Positions 26,502 to 33,880 of a DNA stretch of 64,000 nt are shown in pieces. The notes below the pieces were generated by a model. That model was not told where the DNA came from. It saw only the letters and a program-made list of their open reading frames with translations, and ran no database searches. Position numbers and translations under genes: made by a program. Each line of letters begins with the position of its first letter. Within the stretch, counting starts at the first letter, position 1. The stretch is from contig JACJYN010000003.1 in NCBI GenBank assembly GCA_020636095.1, forward strand, positions 1,054,001 to 1,118,000. The letters are read 5' to 3'. The DNA comes from Lewinellaceae bacterium (lineage in GTDB: Bacteria; Bacteroidota; Bacteroidia; Chitinophagales; Saprospiraceae).

Positions 26502-27953
26502 TTAATTTGCCTTCCAAAAATAAGGAGTAAACAGGACCAGGATGGTGAACAACTCCAGCCGCCCGAGTAGCATGAGGATGGAGAGGGTGAACTTGATCTG
26601 TGGCGATAGCCAGGCAAAATTGTCTACGGGCCCTACTTCGCCGATACCGGGGCCGACGTTGCCGAGAGAAGTGGCCACTGCCCCGATGGCGGTCATGAAG
26701 TCCAGCCCCATGGCGGAGACAACGATGGACCCAATGAGGAAAAGCATGAGGTAGAGGAGCAGGAAAATGATGATATGGGTTCGAATGCGGCCGGTGACCA
26801 CCTGGCCGTTGAGTTTCAGCGGGACAATGGCCCGGGGATGCAGGATGCGCTTGAATTCCAGGAAAGAGTTCTTAAAAAACACCAGATGCCGGATCAGCTT
26901 GATGCCGCCGCTGGTGGAACCGGCGCTGGCGCCCAGGAACATCAGCACGAAAAAGAGCATGGTCAGGCTGTTGCTCCAGCTGGTATAGTCGGCGGAGACA
27001 AAGCCGGTGGTAGTGATGATCGAGACGAGCTGGAAAATACTGTCCCGGAAAGATTTTTCCCAAGGCAGGCCGGTATTGGTTTTAACCACCAGCGTGACAA
27101 CAACGGTGAATAAGAAAACGATGAGCAGATAAGCCTTGAACTCATCGCTGGCCCACACTTTGCTGAATTTACCTTTCAGCCCGAAGTAAATGACTGTGTA
27201 GTTCGTTCCTGCCAGGAACATGAAGAGGGTGATAGGGTACTGGATGGCCGGCGTATCATAATAGGCCATGCTGGCGTTTTTGGTGGAAAACCCACCGGTG
27301 GCCATGGTCGTAAAAGAGTGGTTGATCGCTTCGTAAAAATTCATTCCCCCCAGGAAGAGGATGAAGGTCAGGGCCGCCGTTAGGGCCACGTAAATAAGCC
27401 ACAGGCGCTTGGCCGTTTCCCTGATTCGGGGGTGCAGCTTGTCGGAAGTAGGGCCGGGAGCTTCGGCCACAAACAATTCGATACCGCCAATACCCAGTAA
27501 AGGGAATATGGCCACGGTAAGCACAATAATACCCATGCCGCCGATCCATTGGGTAAGGCTCCGCCAGTAAAGGATTCCTTCCGGAACCGCCTCGATATCG
27601 TTGAGCACTGAGGCGCCGGTAGTGGTCATACCGGATACGGTTTCGAAAAAGGCGCCCACCACATCTGGAATAACCCCACTGAACAGATAAGGAAGCATGC
27701 CAAATGAGACCATAGATAACCAGCCCAGGGCGACGATGAGGTAGCCCTCCCGCTTTTTGATATCATTGCCACCCGGTAGCCGGATCATCCACAGGGCGGC
27801 GCCAACCATGATGCAAACCAGGCCGGAGTAGAGTAACGAAAGAGCGTCCCCACTATTAAAATAATAGGAAACGGGTAAACCGGTGAACATGGCCCCCCCG
27901 ATAATGATCAAAAGGACAGCTATGACACGAATGATTGGGCGTATATTGATCAT
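26502..27953 (-). CDS. trkH: TrkH-family potassium uptake channel subunit
   Basis: 483 residues from the ATG at 27953 (MINIRPIIRVIAVLLIIIGG); the upstream extension overlaps trkA and is rejected. About ten membrane helices. The four pore-loop filter regions of the SKT fold are visible, for example TVSGMTTTGASVL, FTTMATGGFSTKN, STITTTGFVSADY-like and ATSLGNVGPGIG. It starts 7 bases after the trkA stop on the same strand, so trkA-trkH form one unit. TrkH forms the K+-translocating pore; TrkA gates it with NAD(H)/ATP. Confidence 0.95.
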   Translation of the reverse strand: MINIRPIIRVIAVLLIIIGGAMFTGLPVSYYFNSGDALSLLYSGLVCIMVGAALWMIRLPGGNDIKKREGYLIVALGWLSMVSFGMLPYLFSGVIPDVVGAFFETVSGMTTTGASVLNDIEAVPEGILYWRSLTQWIGGMGIIVLTVAIFPLLGIGGIELFVAEAPGPTSDKLHPRIRETAKRLWLIYVALTAALTFILFLGGMNFYEAINHSFTTMATGGFSTKNASMAYYDTPAIQYPITLFMFLAGTNYTVIYFGLKGKFSKVWASDEFKAYLLIVFLFTVVVTLVVKTNTGLPWEKSFRDSIFQLVSIITTTGFVSADYTSWSNSLTMLFFVLMFLGASAGSTSGGIKLIRHLVFFKNSFLEFKRILHPRAIVPLKLNGQVVTGRIRTHIIIFLLLYLMLFLIGSIVVSAMGLDFMTAIGAVATSLGNVGPGIGEVGPVDNFAWLSPQIKFTLSILMLLGRLELFTILVLFTPYFWKAN

Positions 27954-27960
27954 GGCTGTG

Positions 27961-29301
27961 CTAGTGGAAGAGTTGTTCGAGTTTAGTAATGGCTTCCGGA
28001 AGGGCAAAGATGATAACCTTGTCATCGATCTGAAGCTGGAAATCCCCGTCGGGGATCAGCGTGTCTTCACCCCGGATGACCCCTCCTATCAAAGCCGTAG
28101 TTGGGAAATACAGGTCCTTTAGCGGCTTTTTGGTGATTTGGTTCTTTTTGTGTACGACGTATTCGATGATCTCCGCATCAACGCCGTGCAGGCTGGTAAT
28201 AGCCTCCACCTGCCCTTTGCGCACAAAGCGGAAGATATTGTTGGCGGCAATGAGTTTTTTGTTGATCAGGGTATCCACTCCAATATTCTGAGAAATGTGG
28301 ATGTATTCTTTATTCTCCACCTGTGCGATGGTTTTGTACACCCCGTGGTTTTTCGCGGTCAGGCTGGCAATAATATTGGTTTCCGAATTGTCGGTAAGCG
28401 CAATGAAAGCATCCATATTGTTGAGGCCTTCTTCTTCCAGCAGGTCAATATTACTGGCGTCGCCATTGATGACCAGGGAGTTGTTGAGTTGTTCGGCGAG
28501 CATTTTACAACGCTCTTTGTCCTTTTCGATAAGCGTAATATGGTATTCCCCTTCCAGCCGTTTGGCGGTGGCCAACCCCAGGGGAGTACCTCCCAGGATC
28601 ATGACATTTTTCGCCTTTATCTTCTTCTTGCCCACAATATTGATCAGCCGGTCGATATTATCTTTGCGGGTGATGAAATAAATGTGGTCATTTCGGCGCA
28701 GGATGGTGTTGCCTCTGGGAATGATGGTGCGGTGGCCGCGCAGAACGGCGATGGGCCGCAGGGTGACATCCGAATCAATTCCGTGAATATCGGCCACTTG
28801 TTTGTTGGACAGCGGCGAATATTCATCCAGCGTAATGCCAACCAGATTGATCTTTCCGTTTTCAAATTCAAAGAGATCGGTAAAGGAGCACTCTCTGATC
28901 AGGCGGTAAATCTCTTCAGCTGCCAGCAGGGTGGGGGAGATCAGGGAGTCTATGCCCAGCTCCCGAAACAAATGCCGTTCCGTCTCGGTCAGGTACCCCT
29001 CATTATTCACCCGGGCAATAGCTTGGCGGGCCCCCATTTTTTTAGCCAGGATGGCCGTTACCAGGTTGTTCTTTTCCGAGGTGGTCACTGCCAGGACGAG
29101 CTTGGCCCGGCTTACCTGCGCTTGCTCCAGGATGTCAATTGAAGAGGAATCTCCCCGGAGGGTCATCACGTCGAGATGAGTGGCGGCGTAGTCCAGCACT
29201 TCCTGGTTGGAATCGATCAGCACAATATCCTGGTTCTCATAGGCCAGCAATTCCGCCAGGTGGAAACCTACATCTCCAGCCCCGGCAATTATGATTTTCA
29301 T
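27961..29301 (-). CDS. trkA: Trk system potassium uptake regulatory protein TrkA
   Basis: 446 residues from the ATG at 29301 (MKIIIAGAGDVGFHLAELLA), the standard TrkA start; a TTG eight codons upstream reads into an inverted repeat and is rejected. Duplicated RCK_N/RCK_C architecture: first GxGxxG at residue 7, second nucleotide-binding motif VMILGGTPLGLATAKRLE in the second half, with two TrkA_C domains (ending LPEAITKLEQLFH). It is a cytoplasmic gating subunit bound to TrkH, whose gene follows directly. A large hairpin lies 14 bases upstream of the start. Confidence 0.95.
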   Translation of the reverse strand: MKIIIAGAGDVGFHLAELLAYENQDIVLIDSNQEVLDYAATHLDVMTLRGDSSSIDILEQAQVSRAKLVLAVTTSEKNNLVTAILAKKMGARQAIARVNNEGYLTETERHLFRELGIDSLISPTLLAAEEIYRLIRECSFTDLFEFENGKINLVGITLDEYSPLSNKQVADIHGIDSDVTLRPIAVLRGHRTIIPRGNTILRRNDHIYFITRKDNIDRLINIVGKKKIKAKNVMILGGTPLGLATAKRLEGEYHITLIEKDKERCKMLAEQLNNSLVINGDASNIDLLEEEGLNNMDAFIALTDNSETNIIASLTAKNHGVYKTIAQVENKEYIHISQNIGVDTLINKKLIAANNIFRFVRKGQVEAITSLHGVDAEIIEYVVHKKNQITKKPLKDLYFPTTALIGGVIRGEDTLIPDGDFQLQIDDKVIIFALPEAITKLEQLFH

Positions 29302-29314
29302 TTTTTTTATTTGG

Positions 29315-29421
29315 TTCTCTGACAATTTTTGCGGGTAAAGGCCGGCTAAAGTCGGTGAAAATACTTCTAATAGCGACTTTATTCCCCAACTTTAGCCGGC
29401 CCCGCCAAAATTGTCAGAGAA
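29315..29421. repeat. long palindrome in the trkA/LMW-phosphatase divergent region
   Basis: TTCTCTGACAATTTTTGCGGG (29315-29335) and its partner (29401-29421) match at 20 of 21 positions; inside, GCCGGCTAAAGT pairs exactly with ACTTTAGCCGGC. The arms are separated by AT-rich sequence. If the -7 box at 29488 is used, the hairpin is in the trkA leader RNA. Confidence 0.75.
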
Positions 29422-29487
29422 GGTTTTATTTTCCCCGGGAATAAATGCTTCTGGGGTTGAAACAAATTTCTATTGTATACCTTAAAA

Positions 29488-29495
29488 CAAAGATA
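29488..29495 (-). promoter_or_regulatory. candidate -7 box for trkA-trkH
   Basis: TATCTTTG on the minus strand matches the consensus exactly. It lies 187 bases before the trkA ATG with the 29315-29421 hairpin between them. No good -33 box at standard spacing. Confidence 0.35.
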
Positions 29496-29561
29496 ACGGG
29501 CCTTTTCATTAATAGGCCTATTATTTTCGAAACAAATATCCGACATCAAATTGTAAACTCC

Positions 29562-30032
29562 ATGAAAATACTAATGGTTTGCCTGGGCAATATCTGCCGT
29601 TCTCCTCTGGCTGAAGGTATTTTGAAGCACAAGCTTAAAGAAGAAGGCCTGGACTGGAAGGTGGATTCTGCCGGCACCGGCCTTTGGCATATCGGCGAAC
29701 CGCCCGACCCCCGGTCGGTGAGTATCGCCAGAAAGTACGGCCTGGATATTTCCCGGCAGCGCGCCCGCCAGATTCAACCCACCGACCTGGATACGTTCGA
29801 CCTCATTCTGGCCATGGATAGCTCCAATTATCAGGACATCCTCCGCCTGGCTAAAACAAATCAGCAAAAGCAAAAAGTGGCCATGATCCTCAATTACATT
29901 GCCCCCGGCAGCAATCTCAATGTCCCCGACCCCTACTGGAACGATGATGGCTTCGACCAGGTATTCCGGATGCTGGAGGAGGCGTGTGAAAAGGTGGTGG
30001 AGCAATATAGGCAGGTTGGAGAGGAGGGTTAA
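29562..30032 (+). CDS. low-molecular-weight protein-tyrosine phosphatase
   Basis: 156 residues from the ATG at 29562 (MKILMVCLGNICRSPLAEG), which places the CX5R active-site loop (CLGNICR) near the N-terminus as in all family members; the ORF extends 39 codons upstream without homology. The catalytic Asp loop is VPDPYWNDDGF near residue 122. It dephosphorylates phosphotyrosine or small phospho-esters in the cytoplasm. No tyrosine kinase or capsule gene is adjacent, so its target is unknown. Confidence 0.93.
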   Translation: MKILMVCLGNICRSPLAEGILKHKLKEEGLDWKVDSAGTGLWHIGEPPDPRSVSIARKYGLDISRQRARQIQPTDLDTFDLILAMDSSNYQDILRLAKTNQQKQKVAMILNYIAPGSNLNVPDPYWNDDGFDQVFRMLEEACEKVVEQYRQVGEEG

Positions 30033-30131
30033 ATGGGTATGTTGTTACCACGCGGGAGGGGCGTGCCCTCGTCCGGCCCTCTCCCCACAATCTCCGGCCC
30101 GCAGACAATAACACGGCATTCCTGGAACGCT

Positions 30132-30139
30132 TACCTTTG
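30132..30139 (+). promoter_or_regulatory. candidate -7 box of the DinB-like gene
   Basis: TACCTTTG matches TAnnTTTG and ends 9 bases before the ATG at 30149, which would give an almost leaderless message and argues against the ATG at 30137 as start. Confidence 0.4.
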
Positions 30140-30148
30140 CAGGTAAAA

Positions 30149-30706
30149 ATGGAAAAACAAACCCAACTCAACTATCTGGACAGCGTTCGCCGATTGTTTG
30201 AATATTATAAAAAACTGGGAGAGCAGGCTATGCACCAGCTTACAGAGGCAGAGTTGAAAGTGCAGCCCGAGCCGGAGAGCAACAACCTGGCCACCATCGT
30301 CCGGCACCTGAGGGGGAATATGCTTTCCCGCTGGACGGACTTCCTCACCTCCGACGGCGAGAAGCCCTGGCGGAACCGCGACAGCGAGTTCGAAGACGCA
30401 CTGGACGGCCGGCGCCAGATAATGGAAGCCTGGGAAGAAGGCTGGGGTTGCCTGTTCGGCGCTATCGCCCCTCTGACGGACGACGACTTACCGCGCATCG
30501 TCTACATCCGAAACGAGGGGCATACCGTCCTGGATGCCATCGACCGGCAGCTGGCCCACTATGCCTACCACGTAGGGCAAATGGTGTTCCTCGCCAAGCA
30601 GATTAAAGGAAAAGAATGGCAGTCGCTGAGCATTCCCAGAGGGCAGTCTCAGGCGTTCAACCAGGAGAAGTTTGGGCAGGAGAAGGGCAGGAGGCATTTT
30701 AATTGA
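30149..30706 (+). CDS. DUF1572/DinB-superfamily protein
   Basis: 185 residues from MEKQTQLNYLDSVRRLFEYY (an ATG at 30137 is also in frame). The four-helix DinB-like bundle is suggested by spaced His residues typical of its metal site: IVRHLRGN near residue 51 and QLAHYAYHVGQMVFLAKQIKG near 140. DUF1572 proteins are predicted metal-binding and are sometimes linked to thiol chemistry; no function can be given. It converges with the DUF6438 gene, with 4 bases between stop codons. Confidence 0.8.
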   Translation: MEKQTQLNYLDSVRRLFEYYKKLGEQAMHQLTEAELKVQPEPESNNLATIVRHLRGNMLSRWTDFLTSDGEKPWRNRDSEFEDALDGRRQIMEAWEEGWGCLFGAIAPLTDDDLPRIVYIRNEGHTVLDAIDRQLAHYAYHVGQMVFLAKQIKGKEWQSLSIPRGQSQAFNQEKFGQEKGRRHFN

Positions 30707-30710
30707 TTCA

Positions 30711-31181
30711 CTAATCGCTACCCTCCTGCCATCCCTTGCTGAAGGCCAGTTCCTGCAACTTGTCAGCCAGCATTTCCAGTTCTTCCGGATAGCCGTAATG
30801 CATCTTGATCCTTTTGGCCTTACCCTCGTGCTCAAAGGAGAGGTAGGTGGTCGGCAGGTCGGCCACCTGTTCGGTGTACTCATTTTCGTATTGCCATAGG
30901 TTGGCCTCAACGAAGGTAGTGAACAGGTAATTCACCGTATCAGCGGAGAAGGTGCGGGTGTGCTCCCCTTCGAGTTCGACCGCTCGCTTGCCTTTATAAA
31001 CGGCTTCGCCATTGCCCTTAATCTTGAAGCTATACTCCGGGCAGGAGCCAAAACAGGGCGTCTTGACGATCTCAATCACAGAGGTTTCCGTAAAGGAATA
31101 TTTGTCTTTGCTGCACTTCTGGGCGGTGAGCAACAGAAATGCCAGCCCAAGTAACATAGTGTTTTGAATGCCTTTCTTCAT
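30711..31181 (-). CDS. DUF6438-type lipoprotein
   Basis: 156 residues. Signal MKKGIQNTMLLGLAFLLLTA followed by QKC, a plausible lipobox although not canonical. The mature part contains TPCFGSCPEYSFKIKGNGEAVYKG, with the paired Cys and PEY typical of DUF6438. Function unknown; likely envelope-attached. It reads away from the 120-bp satellite, which starts just upstream of it, so the satellite separates this gene from the M48 protease gene on the same strand. Confidence 0.7.
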   Translation of the reverse strand: MKKGIQNTMLLGLAFLLLTAQKCSKDKYSFTETSVIEIVKTPCFGSCPEYSFKIKGNGEAVYKGKRAVELEGEHTRTFSADTVNYLFTTFVEANLWQYENEYTEQVADLPTTYLSFEHEGKAKRIKMHYGYPEELEMLADKLQELAFSKGWQEGSD

Positions 31182-31199
31182 AGGTATTGCATTTTCTCC

Positions 31200-31817
31200 G
31201 AAAGGTAATGGAAATTTTGGGAAGTCGAAGGGCGTGTTCGGAATTTGGAGTTCGCCGTTCGCTGTTCGCAGGTTCGCAATTCGCTGTTCGCCGGTTCTCC
31301 GAACTCCGAATACCGAACTCCGAACCCCGGACTCTGCTGTTCGCAGGGTGGCCGAATACCGGAGTTCGCCGTTCGCCGGTTCGCGGTTCGCTATTCGCGG
31401 GGTGTTCTTCCGGATTTCGGACTCTGCTGGCCTGCCCGAATACCGAATACCGAATTCCGAACCTCCCCCTTCCGCCTTCCGGAGTTCGCCGTTCGCCGGT
31501 TCGCGGTTCGCTATTCGCGGGGTGTTCTTCCGGATTTCGGACTCTGCTGGCCTGCCCGAATACCGAATACCGAATTCCGAACCTCCCCCTTCCGCCTTCC
31601 GGAGTTCGCCGTTCGCCGGTTCGCGGTTCGCTATTCGCGGGGTGTTCTTCCGGATTTCGGACTCTGCTGGCCTGCCCGAATACCGAATACCGAATTCCGA
31701 ACCTCCCCCTTCCGCCTTCCGGACTCCGCCGTTCGCCGGTTCGCCGGTTCTCCGAACTCCGAATACCGAACTCCGAACCTCCGCCTTCCCCCTTCCGACT
31801 TCCGACTTCCCGAATCC
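31200..31817. repeat. GTTCGC-rich satellite with a 120-bp tandem repeat
   Basis: About three near-identical 120-bp units (31361-31480, 31481-31600, 31601-31720) are flanked by shorter fragments built from the same words (GTTCGCCGTTCGCCGG, CCGAATACCGAA, CTTCCGACTTCC). Because 120 is divisible by 3, all three plus-strand frames stay open, producing ORFs of 223-368 codons with no start signal, no compositional sense and overlap with the M48 gene. I treat it as non-coding. It fills the 638-bp gap between two minus-strand genes. Confidence 0.85.
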
Positions 31818-31819
31818 CC

Positions 31820-33277
31820 CTACTTCTCCACCACCTTAATCAGCATACCCCGGGAAAGCGGCTGGCTGAGTTCCATTCCGTTGAGGATGGCCAGTTCCTC
31901 GTGGCGGTTGCTGGGCACTCCGGCCGCTTGCAGAGCTGCTTTCAGGTTGGTGTTGTTCTCGATGCGTTCAATGCGGATGTGCTCTGGCTTGACGTTGATC
32001 TTGGAGGGGTCAGTCAGTTTTTTGAACCCTTGCATCGTTTGCTGGAAAATGCCGGTGTAGGCGTTGAAGTCTGGTTTATTAGACATACCCAGGATTTGAT
32101 AAATCCGGCCCTCATATTCGATCAGATAAGCGAGGATGCTAACCACTTGCTGCGTTTGCTCATTGGCCTGCTCTGCGAGTACCGATACAGCGCGCAGGCC
32201 GTTTACCGTCTCATTTCTTCGGCTCAACTGGCTCAGCTGATATTGCTGGAGCATGGCGTCGGCGGCCTGAGAAGGATCATTGCCCGCCGCTAAACTGAGG
32301 AGCATCAGCGCTTTGCCGTCCTTTGGCGCCATTTGCACCTGAGATGGCAGGTTGTTAACCTGCCATCCGGAAGGTACGGGAAACTGGAATTTCAGCTCCG
32401 GGTGATAGAAGGCATTGCTTTCCACGTAGCCCTGTCGGGGGTCTTCCCCGTACACCAGGCCGTCGATCATGCGCAGGTAGTCGTTGCGTTTGACGTCGAA
32501 GCCGCTTTCCGGAACCTTTTGCTGCCACTGGGAAGCCAGCTGGTCCACTTTATTATGCCGGTCGGCCGGGTCGGGATGGGTAGACAGGAAGGTGGGAATG
32601 CTTTGGCCGCTCTGGTCACTGAGCCGTTTGAGGGTGCTGAAGAAATCGGCCATCTCATGAGCGTCGTAACCGATCTTGGTAGAATACTCGACCCCCAGCC
32701 GGTCGGACTCGCTCTCGGCGTCCCGCCCAAATTTGAGGAAGAGCAAGCCCATGCCCTGCTGGGCCAGGCCGGCGTATTGACGGAAGTCTTTAGAAAAAAT
32801 AACCCCTGCCATCAGGCCCGCCTGCGCCAGCATCTGCCGGCTGTATTGCTGGGCGGAGTGGCGGGCCGTAATGTGCCCGATCTCGTGGCCCAGTACACCG
32901 GCAAATTCTGCTTCGTTGTTGAAATGCGCCAGGATACCCCGGGTGAAGTATACATAACCGCCGGGCAAAGCGAAAGCATTGACAACGGGAGAATCCAGAA
33001 CCTTAAATTCGTATTTCAGATTGGGCTGATGAGATACCCTGGCCATTTCCTGCCCCTTATCATTGATGAATTTTTGGATGTCTTCATTATTGTACCGGCC
33101 AAAGGCGGCGACAATCTCCGGGTCGGACTGGGCGCCCATGGCAATTTCCTGATCCTTGCTCAGCAGCATCAACTGGCTCTTGCCGGTCACCGGGTTGGTG
33201 GCGCAGGATTGGAGTTGAAACGCTATAAAGATGAGCAGGGCAATCTCCGGGAGTACTTTTAATCGAGGCTTTCTCAT
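31820..33277 (-). CDS. M48-family zinc metalloprotease lipoprotein
   Basis: 485 residues. Lipoprotein signal (MRKPRLKVLPEIALLIFIAF then LQSC). The zinc motif HEIGH is in GVLGHEIGHITARHSAQQY near residue 130, with the third ligand in the ESDRLGVEYSTKIGYD region. The front segment NPVTGKSQLMLLSKDQE is typical of BepA/YcaL-like periplasmic M48 enzymes. The C-terminus has a LysM-like module (NTNLKAALQAAGVPSNRHEE). It probably degrades or matures misassembled envelope proteins. Its stop abuts the satellite, which could affect the end of the mRNA. Confidence 0.92.
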   Translation of the reverse strand: MRKPRLKVLPEIALLIFIAFQLQSCATNPVTGKSQLMLLSKDQEIAMGAQSDPEIVAAFGRYNNEDIQKFINDKGQEMARVSHQPNLKYEFKVLDSPVVNAFALPGGYVYFTRGILAHFNNEAEFAGVLGHEIGHITARHSAQQYSRQMLAQAGLMAGVIFSKDFRQYAGLAQQGMGLLFLKFGRDAESESDRLGVEYSTKIGYDAHEMADFFSTLKRLSDQSGQSIPTFLSTHPDPADRHNKVDQLASQWQQKVPESGFDVKRNDYLRMIDGLVYGEDPRQGYVESNAFYHPELKFQFPVPSGWQVNNLPSQVQMAPKDGKALMLLSLAAGNDPSQAADAMLQQYQLSQLSRRNETVNGLRAVSVLAEQANEQTQQVVSILAYLIEYEGRIYQILGMSNKPDFNAYTGIFQQTMQGFKKLTDPSKINVKPEHIRIERIENNTNLKAALQAAGVPSNRHEELAILNGMELSQPLSRGMLIKVVEK

Positions 33278-33320
33278 GTTTGTTTATTTTTTGAATAGTA
33301 ACTAATTTACAAATAATACT

Positions 33321-33328
33321 CAAATCTA
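33321..33328 (-). promoter_or_regulatory. candidate -7 box of the M48 protease gene
   Basis: TAGATTTG on the minus strand fits TAnnTTTG, 43 bases before the ATG, with a TTG about 16 bases further upstream as a weak -33. Confidence 0.35.
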
Positions 33329-33365
33329 AAACCGATGCTTGTTTCAATTCCGTATGTTTTATTAA

Positions 33366-33770
33366 ATGCTGCGCATCTTAGAAACATATAAATCCTTTTT
33401 AGTTGCCGGGTTCTTGTTCTTATACCTGACGGCCATTTTCCAGGACCCTGTCCTGGAAAGCCTGCACTATCTTTCTCACCTGGTAAAGAAGGAGCAAAAG
33501 CATCACTATCATACCCATACCGATGCAACGCACAGCCATCATCATGGTATTATCGAATTGATCAGCGGCTTGCTTGCCCCTTTTTCCGATGGGCCCGCTC
33601 CGGCAACCGATAAGGCCGAGGCGCTGAAGAAGCAGTTCGCGGAATGTCCGCATGTATCCTTTCAATTAGCTAAAGATTTAGACGCAGGATTGCCCGAAAG
33701 GACACACCGCTTTTTCAGGCCGTATTTTGTCTACCTCTCTGTGCCTACGCCGCCTCCCCGGCTCGTTTGA
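33366..33770 (+). CDS. small His-rich membrane-anchored protein upstream of a TonB receptor
   Basis: 134 residues. One N-terminal hydrophobic segment (residues 12-27, FLVAGFLFLYLTAIF) is followed by a histidine cluster HHYHTHTDATHSHHH at about 46-60, a likely metal-binding patch. The rest (DPVLESLHYLSHLVKK before, ECPHVSFQLAKDL after) is unremarkable. It lies 110 bases before a TonB-dependent receptor on the same strand, suggesting that both belong to a divalent-metal uptake or sensing unit. No family is recognised. Confidence 0.7.
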   Translation: MLRILETYKSFLVAGFLFLYLTAIFQDPVLESLHYLSHLVKKEQKHHYHTHTDATHSHHHGIIELISGLLAPFSDGPAPATDKAEALKKQFAECPHVSFQLAKDLDAGLPERTHRFFRPYFVYLSVPTPPPRLV

Positions 33771-33880
33771 CCTCCCTTTTCGCTCTTTTTCAAAAACCTT
33801 TCATTTCTCTTTTCCGCTGTCCACGCTTGCCTTGCATAGCCTGGGAGTGGATTGAGTACACTCTTCAAAGAAAAAATATC

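Noticed and set aside
28138..29142. Plus-strand ORF of 334 codons over trkA
   Set aside because: Shadow of trkA, which has intact RCK domains.
29301..29325. TTG start of trkA at 29325
   Set aside because: The extra eight codons run into an inverted repeat, while the ATG at 29301 gives the standard TrkA N-terminus.
31187..32293. Plus-strand ORF of 368 codons over the 120-bp satellite
   Set aside because: It is produced by the tandem repeat period being a multiple of three, runs antisense into the M48 protease gene, and two other frames are equally open.
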